From: Fodinibius sp036381435
GTDB taxonomy: Bacteria; Bacteroidota; Rhodothermia; Balneolales; Balneolaceae
Assembly (NCBI GenBank): GCA_036381435.1
Contig: DASVCW010000043.1
Span: forward strand, 124,001-188,000
Length of the DNA: 64,000 bases
Direction: 5' to 3'
Notes under the pieces: model-generated
The model's database searches: none
The model's input: only the letters and a program-made list of their open reading frames with translations
Told to the model about the DNA's origin: nothing
Shown here: in pieces, positions 24,606-33,777 of the stretch
Layout of the letters: each line of letters starts with the position of its first letter
Numbering within the stretch: position 1 is the first letter of the stretch
Made by a program: the position numbers and the translations under genes

Positions 24606-24921
24606 TAAATAATTCCACTTTTAATGTTTGACTACGGTTTTGACCCCAACATAACGTTTTTTTATCAAAGGTACATTAAAAATATTAAAAATTAATGTAT
24701 GATCGTATTTTTGACATTAAAGGATAGGCGGTTATAGTAAGCGTACATTAATTTTGGAATAAAAGAATGCATTACCTGTTACTTCATTACCCTTGCCAGT
24801 AAGCGATGATAAATCATTACACCTACATTATCGAAGCTTATTTAAACAAGCTTTAAAATTTTAACGCTCTGATTTATCAGGGACTAAAGATGGGGAATAA
24901 AATGTGATGGATGAATCGCCA
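24606..24921 (-). promoter_or_regulatory. Fic upstream region: promoter box and repeated TTAATGT sites
   Basis: Read on the minus strand, TACCTTTG (24666-24673 on plus as CAAAGGTA) matches the Bacteroidota -7 consensus TAnnTTTG, about 60 bases before the Fic ATG; a -33 box is not clear. Half-sites TTAATGT/ACATTAA occur at 24621-24627, 24673-24679, 24692-24698, 24714-24720 and 24745-24751, some as inverted pairs. One abuts the -7 box. They may be operator sites (inference). The rest of this 316-base gap to gldC is AT-rich with no gene. Confidence 0.45.
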
Positions 24922-25254
24922 CTAAATGATCTGCATTTTTTCAGCGAAGTATGAAGTGAAATCGCGAAGATCTTCGGCCATGCCTTCTTCTTCAGTAGCG
25001 TTCTGAAAGGTATCGGCCATTGTTAACAGGGTTTGATGGAAGAAAATCTTCATTTCATCCCGTGTCATTTCTTTGGTCCACAAATCCAGTCGCAGGGTAT
25101 CTTGTTTTTCGGGGTCCCACATAGATAGCAGCATCGCCCTGCAGTTGGCGATTCCTTGTCCGTCTTTATCTGTCGCGTTCCAGTCGATAGATGTCGGAAC
25201 ATCTTTTTCATCTAATTCGACTGTAATATTGATATCTTTTTTCTTTTTGCTCAT
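24922..25254 (-). CDS. gldC: GldC-like gliding-motility-associated protein
   Basis: This 110-residue cytoplasmic protein matches GldC throughout: an N-terminal ITVELDEKDVPTSIDW segment, AMLLSMWDPEKQDTLRLDLW in the middle, and DEMKIFFHQTLLTMADTF toward the end. GldC supports gliding in Flavobacterium but is not essential there, and homologues occur in non-gliding relatives. No other gld or spr genes are nearby. The gene is separate from ahcY by a terminator, so it probably has its own promoter. Confidence 0.9.
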   Translation of the reverse strand: MSKKKKDINITVELDEKDVPTSIDWNATDKDGQGIANCRAMLLSMWDPEKQDTLRLDLWTKEMTRDEMKIFFHQTLLTMADTFQNATEEEGMAEDLRDFTSYFAEKMQII

Positions 25255-25326
25255 AAATTTTTCTTAAAAACTTTTGTCTAATGTGTAAATCACATGGTTT
25301 AAAAGGGAGTTAAAATCCTGCTTTAT

Positions 25327-25383
25327 GTAGATCGAGATTATCTCGATAAGCAACCTTTTTTCTCGACATGAATATCGGGCTAC
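25327..25383. repeat. Structured dispersed repeat, family A copy 2
   Basis: It begins GTAGATCGAGATTATCTCGA, nearly identical to the left hairpin of the 41-108 copy (one base shorter). It then diverges and ends CGGGCTAC, so only GTAG/CTAC remains as the outer arm. It sits between gldC and the ahcY terminator. Confidence 0.65.
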
Positions 25384-25392
25384 AACTGTTAT

Positions 25393-25428
25393 AAAAAAGC
25401 CCCAACCGGTTAGCGATTGAGGCTTTTA
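25393..25428 (-). terminator. Terminator for ahcY
   Basis: AAAAGCC (25395-25401) pairs with GGCTTTT (25421-25427). On the minus strand the stem is followed by a T-run. It lies between the ahcY stop and the gldC start. Confidence 0.8.
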
Positions 25429-25466
25429 AATTTAAGGTTTTTTGCCATTAATTATATTGTTCAATT

Positions 25467-25548
25467 AACCGCTAAGGCGCAGGGTTACGCAAGGGACGCA
25501 GAGAAATTGGATATTTTATCCTGCGTATTCTTCGCGCTCTCTGCGGTT
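25467..25548. repeat. Imperfect inverted repeat (CGCTAAGGCGCAG type)
   Basis: AACCGC (25467-25472) pairs with GCGGTT (25543-25548). The interior has GGCGCAGGGTTACGCAAG on the left and TTCTTCGCGCTCTC on the right. It is related in style to the ACACAAAG repeats and starts about 10 bases beyond the ahcY stop. Confidence 0.5.
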
Positions 25549-25557
25549 CACTTTACA

Positions 25558-26868
25558 TTAATACCGATAATGCGCCGGCTTGTAAGGACCGCCTTTGGGT
25601 ACATCAATATACTCAGCTTGTTCATCGCTCAGTTCTTCAAGTTCCACACCTATTTTGGAGAGGTGAAGGCGGGCTACTTTTTCATCCAGATCTTTGGGCA
25701 GCACGCTTACGTCGAGATCGAAATCTTCAGGACGATTCCAAAGAGCGATTTGTGCCAATGTTTGATTAGTGAAACTGTTAGACATTACGAATGACGGGTG
25801 CCCGGTGGCGTTACCGAGATTCATCAAACGTCCTTCCGAAAGCAGGATGATTTCTTTACCATCTTCTAGTGTAAACACATCAACCTGCGGCTTGATAGTA
25901 TCGCGACTGGAATTTTCTTTCAGCCAGGCGACATCAATCTCATTATCGAAGTGACCGATATTACCGACAATCGTTTTGTCTTTCATCATCTTAAAATGAC
26001 GGCCTTTAATGATATCTTTATTTCCCGTAGCCGTAACCACCATATCGGCTTCTTTAATCGCATCATCCATTTTCTTCACTTCATAGCCCTCCATGGCAGC
26101 TTGCAATGCACAAATAGGATCGATTTCCGTAACAATCACTCGTGCACCGGCACCGCGGAGTGAAGCGGCTGAACCTTTACCCACATCACCATAACCTGCT
26201 ACAACGGCTACTTTCCCGGCCATCATAACATCGGTAGCACGACGAATGGCATCTGAGCAAGATTCGCGGCAGCCATATTTATTATCGAACTTCGATTTGG
26301 TTACAGAATCATTCACATTGATAGCGGGTGCGCCTAATGTGCCTTCTTTGGCCATTTTATAGAGACGATTAACGCCGGTGGTAGTTTCCTCAGAAATACC
26401 GTTGATCCCCTTCAGCAGTTCGGGATACTTTTCATGAACCAGCTGGGTGAGGTCTCCGCCGTCATCCAAAATCATGTTAAGCGGCTTATCATCTTCGAAA
26501 ATGAGGGTTTGTTCAATACACCAGATGTACTCTTCCTCGGTTTCCCCCTTCCAGGCATAAACGGGAACACCTGCCTCGGCAATGGCAGCGGCAGCATGAT
26601 CTTGAGTTGAAAAAATATTGCACGATGACCATTGTACTTCGGCTCCGAGCTCAACCAGTGTTTCAATGAGCACGGCCGTTTGAATGGTCATGTGTAGGCA
26701 GCCCGCAATTCGCGCTCCTTTCAGAGGCTGCTGATCAGCATATTCTTCACGAAGCGCCATCAGTCCGGGCATTTCAGCTTCAGCCAGATGAATTTCTTTT
26801 CGGCCGTAATCAGCCAGTCCAATATCTTTTACTTTATACGGTAACTTTTCTTTTACCTTCTGTGCCAT
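25558..26868 (-). CDS. ahcY: Adenosylhomocysteinase (SAH hydrolase)
   Basis: The 436-residue enzyme splits S-adenosylhomocysteine to adenosine and homocysteine, relieving product inhibition of methyltransferases such as EgtD. Substrate motifs (HMTIQTAVLIETL, GNIGHFDNEIDV) and the NAD site GYGDVGKGSA are present. Length is normal, with no large plant-type insertion. The C-terminus ends in PYKPAHYRY, the conserved tail. A terminator follows. The TlpA-like gene is upstream on the same strand, 98 bases away. No SAH riboswitch was recognised in that gap. Confidence 0.96.
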   Translation of the reverse strand: MAQKVKEKLPYKVKDIGLADYGRKEIHLAEAEMPGLMALREEYADQQPLKGARIAGCLHMTIQTAVLIETLVELGAEVQWSSCNIFSTQDHAAAAIAEAGVPVYAWKGETEEEYIWCIEQTLIFEDDKPLNMILDDGGDLTQLVHEKYPELLKGINGISEETTTGVNRLYKMAKEGTLGAPAINVNDSVTKSKFDNKYGCRESCSDAIRRATDVMMAGKVAVVAGYGDVGKGSAASLRGAGARVIVTEIDPICALQAAMEGYEVKKMDDAIKEADMVVTATGNKDIIKGRHFKMMKDKTIVGNIGHFDNEIDVAWLKENSSRDTIKPQVDVFTLEDGKEIILLSEGRLMNLGNATGHPSFVMSNSFTNQTLAQIALWNRPEDFDLDVSVLPKDLDEKVARLHLSKIGVELEELSDEQAEYIDVPKGGPYKPAHYRY

Positions 26869-26940
26869 AAAATCAGTTTTTAACTATGTTAAATTTCAAT
26901 TCTAAAATACGGTTTTAAATAACTTCGTTCCACTTCAAAC

Positions 26941-26990
26941 GTGAGACCTGAGATATCAGAGGTGTTTCACGTCTCACTCCTCACGTCTGC
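26941..26990. repeat. GTGAGAC-type repeat overlapping the TlpA-like stop
   Basis: GTGAGAC (26941-26947) and GTCTCAC (26971-26977) form an inverted pair, and related CTCAC/CACGTC units follow. The last codons and stop of the minus-strand TlpA-like gene (26967 onward) are within it. Confidence 0.5.
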
Positions 26991-27533
26991 ATGCTCTTCA
27001 ATGATCTGTTTGATCATTTTATAGTCTGCCTGGGGCCCTGCAGTGCCCATCGACTTCTTGATGAAGTTTCCTTCAGCATCAACAAAAACTTTATATGGAA
27101 TTCCCTGCACGCCTAACTTTTTGTGAAGATCGTCGGAATCCATAAGCCAGATAAAATCATAATCATGCTCGCTGGCAAAAGACCGCGCATCTTCTACCGT
27201 ATCAGTAAAGCCGGGAGTAACGGCCAGCACTACAAATTTATCGGGATAGGCTTCCTGCAATTTTTGAAGAGTCGGGAAACTTGCCAGGCAGGGCTTACAC
27301 CAGGTTTCCCAAAAATCAATCATCACTACCTTGCCTTTAAAATCAGAAATAGGAACCGGATTTCCTTCGAGATCGGTAAATACTGCTTGTTCAACAAATT
27401 CTGCGGGGGTGTTCGGCACCGGTTTTTCTTTGGCCTGTGCTTCTTCGGGAGGAGTTTCAGAAGAGTTACATCCTGCAAATAAAATGCAAGCAAATAATAA
27501 TACCGTAAATCTTTTTAATAGGTTCGCTGTCAT
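26967..27533 (-). CDS. TlpA-like thiol-disulfide oxidoreductase lipoprotein
   Basis: The 188-residue protein has a lipobox (LFAGC, Cys22), a proline-rich linker, and a thioredoxin-like domain (about 48-185) with redox pair WCKPC (Cys79, Cys82) in FWETWCKPCLASFP. It is expected to be lipid-anchored in the periplasm and to reduce disulfides or supply cytochrome maturation; the exact partner is unknown. The C-terminal residues DVRSET and stop come from a GTGAGAC-type repeat and are not part of the conserved fold. The ahcY gene follows on the same strand. Confidence 0.85.
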   Translation of the reverse strand: MTANLLKRFTVLLFACILFAGCNSSETPPEEAQAKEKPVPNTPAEFVEQAVFTDLEGNPVPISDFKGKVVMIDFWETWCKPCLASFPTLQKLQEAYPDKFVVLAVTPGFTDTVEDARSFASEHDYDFIWLMDSDDLHKKLGVQGIPYKVFVDAEGNFIKKSMGTAGPQADYKMIKQIIEEHADVRSET

Positions 27534-27719
27534 CCTTTTCTGAGATTAATTTTGAAAGTTAATATACAAACATTCTTACCCTGTTCTTATTGCCGCAAGA
27601 TAATGATTTTATGAGGAAGTATCTGCCCTTTCGAGTTTAAATTTCATTCATATTCTCTTGATTGATGTCGCTTTTTTTATATTTTAGGCGGCAATAACTG
27701 ACTTTAGCAATTTCAAAGC

Positions 27720-28919
27720 ATGACATACGATTTTACCATAGTCGGAGCAGGTATTGTGGGTTTATCCACGGCTTACAAACTTTCGGCTGCTTTTCCCGAT
27801 TTAAATATTCTCGTTCTTGAAAAGGAAAACAAAATTGCGGCCCACCAAACGGGGAACAATTCGGGGGTGATACATTCAGGAATTTACTACGAACCCAATA
27901 GCTACCGCGCTAAGAATTGTGTCGATGGCCGTCATCAACTTGTTGATTTTTGCCATAAGCATGATGTTGATTATGAGATTTGCGGTAAAGTGATTGTCGC
28001 TGGTGAAGCAAATGACATTCCCAGGCTTAATGAAATTCTTGAGACCGGAAAAATCAATAAAATTGAAGGCATCAAAAAAATTGATGCGAAGGAACTTGCT
28101 GAAATTGAGCCTTATACCGCCGGGGTCGAAGCCATTTATGTGCCTTGTTCGGGCATCGTTGATTTTGTTGGTGTTTGTGAAAAGTTAAAAAGACTGGTTG
28201 AAGAAAAAGGAAACAATGTAAGCTGCGGGCAAGAAGTCAAAAACATCACCCGAAACAGTGGCGAATTAACGGTTGATACGAAAAGAGATCGTTTCAAAAC
28301 TAAATTTTTGATCAACTGCGCGGGGCTTTACAGCGATCGGGTAGCGCAATCGGCAGGTGTTCGTCCGGATATTCAAATTGTGCCATTTCGAGGGGAATAT
28401 TTTGAACTCAAGCCCGAAGCCCGCCGTTTTGTAAAAGGGTTGATCTATCCCATGCCCAATCCTGAATTTCCGTTTCTCGGAGTTCACTTTACCAAGATGG
28501 TTAGCGGCGCTATTGAATGCGGGCCCAACGCCGTTTTTGCTTTTAAGCGTGAAGGCTACGATAAAATCTCTTTCAATCTGAATGAAACTATTGAAACCCT
28601 CAATTTTCCGGGATTTTGGAATCTGGCAAAAGAACACTGGAAAATGGGTCTTGATGAGTATTACCGGTCATTTTCAAAGAAAGCGTTTGTAAAGCAGCTC
28701 CAGAAGTTGATTCCTTCCATCAGGCCGGCTCATCTCAAAAGAGCGCCATCGGGCGTGCGGGCAATGGCACTTCAACCGAATGGCGAAATTTTGGATGATT
28801 TTCATTTCGAAGTTACCCGGAATGAAATACACGTGCTCAACGCCCCGAGTCCCGCCGCCACCGCAGGACTTGCCATTGGCGATGAAATTGTAAAACGAGC
28901 TGAGAAAGCTTTCCTATAG
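27720..28919 (+). CDS. lhgO: L-2-hydroxyglutarate dehydrogenase/oxidase
   Basis: The 399-residue DAO-family flavoprotein begins with the FAD motif VGAGIVGLSTAYKL. It contains the characteristic HQTGNNSGVIHSGIYYEPNS and ends with NAPSPAATAGLAIGDEIV. LhgO oxidises L-2-hydroxyglutarate to 2-oxoglutarate and passes electrons to the membrane quinone pool, salvaging a side product of central metabolism. Length and motifs are full. It is a single-gene unit; its TAG stop is followed immediately by a GCGGAT-type repeat and then a two-way terminator. Confidence 0.92.
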   Translation: MTYDFTIVGAGIVGLSTAYKLSAAFPDLNILVLEKENKIAAHQTGNNSGVIHSGIYYEPNSYRAKNCVDGRHQLVDFCHKHDVDYEICGKVIVAGEANDIPRLNEILETGKINKIEGIKKIDAKELAEIEPYTAGVEAIYVPCSGIVDFVGVCEKLKRLVEEKGNNVSCGQEVKNITRNSGELTVDTKRDRFKTKFLINCAGLYSDRVAQSAGVRPDIQIVPFRGEYFELKPEARRFVKGLIYPMPNPEFPFLGVHFTKMVSGAIECGPNAVFAFKREGYDKISFNLNETIETLNFPGFWNLAKEHWKMGLDEYYRSFSKKAFVKQLQKLIPSIRPAHLKRAPSGVRAMALQPNGEILDDFHFEVTRNEIHVLNAPSPAATAGLAIGDEIVKRAEKAFL

Positions 28920-29011
28920 GAACGCGGATTAAGCGGATGAAAGTGATTTGCACAGATAATTTTTTTTATTCTCATCTGTGATAATCTGCCAAATCCGTTC
29001 TATCCGCGTTC
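28920..29011. repeat. GCGGAT-family inverted repeat, complete copy
   Basis: GAACGCGGAT (28920-28929) pairs perfectly with ATCCGCGTTC (29002-29011). Inside, TTTGCACAGAT faces ATCTGTGATAATCTGCC. It starts at the base after the lhgO stop. Other members are at 34512-34609 and 45616-45690, with half-copies at 39446-39473 and 42787-42825. Confidence 0.75.
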
Positions 29012-29030
29012 TAATAGAGCCAAATCCAAT

Positions 29031-29064
29031 AAAAAAAGCAGCCCCGGTTATGAGGCTGCTTTTT
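29031..29064. terminator. Bidirectional terminator between lhgO and susD
   Basis: GCAGCC (29038-29043) pairs with GGCTGC (29054-29059). A seven-A run precedes and a T-run follows, so it works on both strands. It separates convergent lhgO and the susC-susD operon. Confidence 0.88.
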
Positions 29065-29090
29065 AATGCCGAAGTATAAGGCGATTAATT

Positions 29091-30518
29091 TCAGTTTACA
29101 TCCCAGAAAATGGGAGTGCTTACTTCATCTCCGCCTATATTGTTTGCGGCTTGTTCCCATTGTGCCGTATTCAGGTTTTGTTCGGTTACGGGATAGGTAA
29201 AACGAAGTGGAATATCTTCATAGGTTAATCCCGGTGGAACGTTTAGCACAGGATAGTCCAACCGGCGCCATTCAGTCCAGGCTTGCAATCCGCGCAGGTA
29301 GAGAGCGATCCATTTCTGGGTGCCGATTTTTTGCCGGAAATCGCCTTCTGCCGTAGCATATGCAACGCTCGGCTGAGCTAAATACGTAGCTATAGCCTGT
29401 GGTTCTACGCCCCAGTCTTCCATGGAAGCAGTGATAGCGGCATTGTAATGTTCTTCGGCTGTTCCTCCCACATTATAGCCGCGTTCTACTGCTTCAGCCA
29501 GAATAAATTCTACTTCAGCGTAGTCGATAACTATCGCCGGGAAAGCAGGGTCTACTACTCTCTCACCGGCATGTGAAAATTCGGAGTATGTGTTGCTTGC
29601 TCCATAATCACCGCCGACATATGCAGCTCCATCTGGACCTAAGGTGAAGTATTCAGCTCTTCGCGGATCTTCTAATGCGTTCATTGCGTCAATAATGGTT
29701 TCGGCTGCTACAAAATCCTGGCGTCCGCTTTGTACCAAATCAACCCAAATAGGATTGGTATTTGGCGGAGAATCCAAATATAGCATTCGTGTATTATCGG
29801 CATTGGAAGTAAAGGTGTTGGCTGCGGCAGATTCAATGGCTGCACGTGCGGCAGCATCATCGACATCAGCTATGGTAATTCCCATACGCAATTTAACAGC
29901 GTTAGCAAATCTGATCCAGGAAGCGACATCACCTCCATAGAACAGGTCAGCTTCGCCAAATCCGGCTGCAGCCGCATCAAAATTGGATATTGCACTATCC
30001 AGTCTGACAAACAGATCGGCATAAATTGTCCGGTCATCATCGTAAGCGGGTTGCGGATTTTCAAAATCCAGTGCTTCAGTATAGGGGATGTCACCGAAAA
30101 TGTTAACCAAATGCATAAAGGTTAATACTTTCAGCACTTCAATACTGGCCAACTGATTTCGTTTAACACCAGGGTCTAAATCTTCATTAGCTTCAATAAG
30201 CTGTGAAGCTTCCTCCAGATTTTTAAGTACTTCACGATACAGAATACTCCAATCGTTATCCGGAATAGCCCGGTTGGTCATATCATACCTGGCTTCATCA
30301 GTGTAAGTGGTTTCGGTCCAGTACTGTGCATACATTTTGAATACATTTATATTCACATCGGTACTGGCAAGAAAGTCCACCAACTCTTTCTCTGCATTGG
30401 TAAATAAAGTGTTTCCCTCTACTTGAGTGGGACTTTTGGGATCTACATTCATCTCTGTAAGATCCTCACATGTAACTATTAATGCAGATACAAATAATGG
30501 CAATATTAACTTTTTCAT
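29091..30518 (-). CDS. SusD/RagB-family outer-membrane nutrient-binding lipoprotein
   Basis: The ATG at 30518 gives 475 residues and a signal peptide (MKKLILPLFVSALIVTC) with an atypical lipobox (VTC). Longer upstream frame sequence lies inside susC. The body is the TPR-rich SusD-like fold of the SusD/RagB type (DPKSPTQVEGN near the N-terminus, and RGLQAWTEWRRLDYPVL near the C-terminus). It should sit on the cell surface as the lid of the TonB-dependent SusC channel encoded 10 bases upstream. The substrate cannot be told from sequence; no glycoside hydrolase or regulator is nearby. Confidence 0.9.
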   Translation of the reverse strand: MKKLILPLFVSALIVTCEDLTEMNVDPKSPTQVEGNTLFTNAEKELVDFLASTDVNINVFKMYAQYWTETTYTDEARYDMTNRAIPDNDWSILYREVLKNLEEASQLIEANEDLDPGVKRNQLASIEVLKVLTFMHLVNIFGDIPYTEALDFENPQPAYDDDRTIYADLFVRLDSAISNFDAAAAGFGEADLFYGGDVASWIRFANAVKLRMGITIADVDDAAARAAIESAAANTFTSNADNTRMLYLDSPPNTNPIWVDLVQSGRQDFVAAETIIDAMNALEDPRRAEYFTLGPDGAAYVGGDYGASNTYSEFSHAGERVVDPAFPAIVIDYAEVEFILAEAVERGYNVGGTAEEHYNAAITASMEDWGVEPQAIATYLAQPSVAYATAEGDFRQKIGTQKWIALYLRGLQAWTEWRRLDYPVLNVPPGLTYEDIPLRFTYPVTEQNLNTAQWEQAANNIGGDEVSTPIFWDVN

Positions 30519-30528
30519 GGCCGTAGTG

Positions 30529-33500
30529 TTAGAATTGTAATTCGATGTTGAATACAAAGTGCCGGACGGATGGATATGCTCCTCCCTGGTACCCTTGTAA
30601 ATTACCGGAGCTGAGCGACTGTTCGGGATCAGAGTCCGGCAAGTTTTTATGAATGATCCATAGATTGCGGCCAATCAGTGAGAGATCAATATTTCTTACC
30701 ACGCCAATTTGATTGATCAAGTTTTGTGGCAATGAATAAGAAATGCCGACTTCCCGCAGTTTTACATAGCTTCCGTCGTATACGAAGGCAGCATTGGGGT
30801 TATTAACATATCCAAAAGCACCTAGTACGCTGCTTCCGTCAGCTCGTACAGTGTTCGGTGTACCGTCGGCTTGTACGCCTTCAAGTACGATGCCTCCACC
30901 TTCCGATACAGGGTCGCGCACGTTTTTACCGTTTTCGTTAATGGCAGCTGTGTTGGCATATAAACCTGTTCCCTGACCATAGTATTGGTCAAGTGAGAAA
31001 ATGTCTCCGCCATAACGGACATCGATCAGGAAGTTGAGAGCGATATTTCTATACTGAATCAGATTGTACAATCCTCCAAACCAGTCGGGATTCATATTTC
31101 CAATGATCTCGTTTTGAGTAGTCGTTCTCAGATAGAATCCATCAGGTCCCACAACCCGCTGTCCGTTCAGGTACACAAAATCTGAACCGCGAATCGTTCC
31201 GTACGGCTCACCCAGTGCAGCATTGATGGAAACGCCTCCCTGAAAACTTGCAAGTTGAAGATTTTGAATACCGGGTGCCAGCTCTTTAACTTCATTAATA
31301 TTTCTGGCCCAGTTTGCGGTTAATGTCCAAATAAGCGGACCACTTACCACCGGTCTGGCATTCAATGTCACTTCCACTCCTCGGTTTTCTACGTTACCGG
31401 CATTGATGAATTTTGATACAAAACCGGTAGCCCGTGAAATTTCGATAGGAATGATTTGGTCAATCGTATTTTGTTTATAATAGGTTACATCAAAACCAAT
31501 ACGATCTTGTACAAAGGTCATTTCAAGTCCGGCTTCCCAGCTTTCCGTGAGTTCCGGTTTGAGTTCGGGATTGTTTTTATTTACCGGTATCGAAAAGAGC
31601 GGGATAGAACCGAAAGGTGCAGGTTTATCATATGAATCGAAGATGCTGTACACCGGAGCGGTATTACCTACCTGTGCGATACTGAAACGCAGTTTTCCAT
31701 AGTTGAGCCAATCGAACCGGTCGTTTAGCAGTTCGGTAAATACAAATCCCAGGGAAGCAGAAGGATAATAATACACATTTTCTCCCTCCGGTAAGCTTGA
31801 AGATTGATCCCTGCGGCCGGTTAAATCCAGAATCAGCATGTTCCGGTAATCCACGCTTAAGCTCGCAAAATACCCATCCACACCCAGTTTCTGATCCACT
31901 TCCACGGGGGCCAATAATGGATTCAGGGTATTGGAAAGCGAGTAAAAACGCGGAACCAGCAACCCGCCATTGGTTGAAGCATCAATTGACTGAATTCGAT
32001 TTCTGCGAATGTTGGTACCCAATACGCCGCTTACTTCGAAGGCATCGGTCAACTGTTTACTGTAGTTTAACAGCAGGTCGTAGTTATATTCCGAAAAGGA
32101 TTGGTTGAAACGAGAGTATGCGGGGACATCTATACTGGTCTGGGCAATACGTTCTTCCTGAATTTCATCATAGGTATCAACCGAAACGCGGCCCATAATA
32201 TTTAACCAGTCCAGCAAGTCGTATTGCAGACTTACAAAACCAAAGTTGCGGGTACGGGCGTCATTTTGATAATTTTCATAACGATCCCAATAGGGGTTAT
32301 CCCAATAAATCGGTCCTGCTAGATCTGAATTCAAATTCCAGGTTGCATTCGTTTGGTCACGGAAGTAAGCTTCCTTCATCTCTTCAATGTCCACATTCAT
32401 CTGCCACCACTGGCGGAACGAAGTCATCATATTTTTTGCATCATAACCGGTTCCATAACGGCCTAAGCCTTCAGTTTGGACAAAATTAATTGATGCCATT
32501 GCCTGAAGTCTGTCAGTGATGTCATAGGTAGTAGAAACATTCAATTTATGTTCATCGAGTGAACTATTGGGCAGAATCCCGCTTTGGTTGGACTGGTTAT
32601 ATCCTAAAGTGAAGAATCCCCTGTCCATCTCACCCTGAATCATCAAGCTATTGGTAAACGTGGTAGAACTTTCAAAGAATTCGGCCGGACCATTTTCAGC
32701 AGCCATCCATGGGCGCGGTTGTCCGAAGTTTGGATGATTGGGAATAAAGGCATCCCACTGGTACACCATTCGATTAGGATCGAACGGAGCTCCATAAGAT
32801 GCATCCTCAGTAAGAGGAGCAACCAGATCATTCGATCCGTCGCCATTCACATCGAGATACCAGAAAAAACCATCCGGTGAGCCATAACCCAACGGGCCAT
32901 AACCGGCTCCATAAAGGCGCTGGTAATTCGGCAAGGTTGATCTATCAACCATTCCCACACCGACACTGGAGTTAAGGGTAACTCCGATACCGCGTTGTCC
33001 ACTACCCGATTTGGTAGTAATAACAACCGCACCGTTTGCGGCCCTGGAACCATATAAAGCTGCGGCTGCCGGACCTTTGAGTACATTAATTGAAGCAATG
33101 TTATCAGGATTAATATCAGTAGCTGTATTTCCGTAATCGTATCCTCCTCTACCTGTTTCCTGGTTTCGTGTATTAGTTTCATGATTGGCATAAGGAACTC
33201 CATCCACCACAAACAACACCTGATTATTTCCGGTGATGGATTTATAACCACGCATTACGATATTCGTCGAACCACCCATACCGTTTTGATGGCTAATGTT
33301 TACACCTGCTACCCTTCCTGACAGCGGCAGCAGAAAATTTTGGCTTCTGGTCTGACTTATCTCCTCACCTGAGACCTTTTGGGCGGAGTATGCCAGTTCG
33401 TTTTTGGTTTTTTGAACGCCATAAGCCGTTACATAAATTTCCTCCATTCCTAAGTAATCAGGCTGGAGAGCAACATCAACTATCATTTCGCCGGAACCAA

Positions 33501-33777
33501 CCTCTATAGATTGTTCGGCTTTCTTATAACCGATGAAAGAAATTTCCAAAGTATATGTACCAGAAGGTACATTTGTGATTATGTAATTTCCTTCTTCATC
33601 GGTTGAAGCACCCATTTGTAGTTCTTTTAAAACTACATTCGCACCGGGCAGTTCTTCGTTTGTGTTAGCTTCTGTTATCTTACCTTTTATGGTTCCCGTT
33701 TGAGCAGGGGCCTCGATAGTAGCAGCTAAACATAGAAGAACAGCAAGCGACAAAAGACGAGCTTTAAGAGTAGTCAT
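30529..33777 (-). CDS. SusC/RagA-family TonB-linked outer-membrane transporter
   Basis: The ATG at 33777 gives 1082 residues with a signal peptide cut near EAPAQ (about 26); an upstream ATG adds 7. Next come a carboxypeptidase-regulatory-like domain (about 30-115, GTIKGKITEANTNEELPGAN), a plug domain (about 120-260, containing VLFVVDGVPY and LKGPAAAALYGSRAANGAVV) and a 22-strand-type barrel ending FNIELQF. It imports a nutrient using TonB energy together with the SusD partner 10 bases downstream. No anti-sigma/sigma pair is next to it. Confidence 0.93.
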   Translation of the reverse strand: MTTLKARLLSLAVLLCLAATIEAPAQTGTIKGKITEANTNEELPGANVVLKELQMGASTDEEGNYIITNVPSGTYTLEISFIGYKKAEQSIEVGSGEMIVDVALQPDYLGMEEIYVTAYGVQKTKNELAYSAQKVSGEEISQTRSQNFLLPLSGRVAGVNISHQNGMGGSTNIVMRGYKSITGNNQVLFVVDGVPYANHETNTRNQETGRGGYDYGNTATDINPDNIASINVLKGPAAAALYGSRAANGAVVITTKSGSGQRGIGVTLNSSVGVGMVDRSTLPNYQRLYGAGYGPLGYGSPDGFFWYLDVNGDGSNDLVAPLTEDASYGAPFDPNRMVYQWDAFIPNHPNFGQPRPWMAAENGPAEFFESSTTFTNSLMIQGEMDRGFFTLGYNQSNQSGILPNSSLDEHKLNVSTTYDITDRLQAMASINFVQTEGLGRYGTGYDAKNMMTSFRQWWQMNVDIEEMKEAYFRDQTNATWNLNSDLAGPIYWDNPYWDRYENYQNDARTRNFGFVSLQYDLLDWLNIMGRVSVDTYDEIQEERIAQTSIDVPAYSRFNQSFSEYNYDLLLNYSKQLTDAFEVSGVLGTNIRRNRIQSIDASTNGGLLVPRFYSLSNTLNPLLAPVEVDQKLGVDGYFASLSVDYRNMLILDLTGRRDQSSSLPEGENVYYYPSASLGFVFTELLNDRFDWLNYGKLRFSIAQVGNTAPVYSIFDSYDKPAPFGSIPLFSIPVNKNNPELKPELTESWEAGLEMTFVQDRIGFDVTYYKQNTIDQIIPIEISRATGFVSKFINAGNVENRGVEVTLNARPVVSGPLIWTLTANWARNINEVKELAPGIQNLQLASFQGGVSINAALGEPYGTIRGSDFVYLNGQRVVGPDGFYLRTTTQNEIIGNMNPDWFGGLYNLIQYRNIALNFLIDVRYGGDIFSLDQYYGQGTGLYANTAAINENGKNVRDPVSEGGGIVLEGVQADGTPNTVRADGSSVLGAFGYVNNPNAAFVYDGSYVKLREVGISYSLPQNLINQIGVVRNIDLSLIGRNLWIIHKNLPDSDPEQSLSSGNLQGYQGGAYPSVRHFVFNIELQF

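Noticed and set aside
26869..26966. SAH riboswitch upstream of ahcY
   Set aside because: The 98-base gap consists of a GTGAGAC repeat and AT-rich sequence with no matching conserved core.
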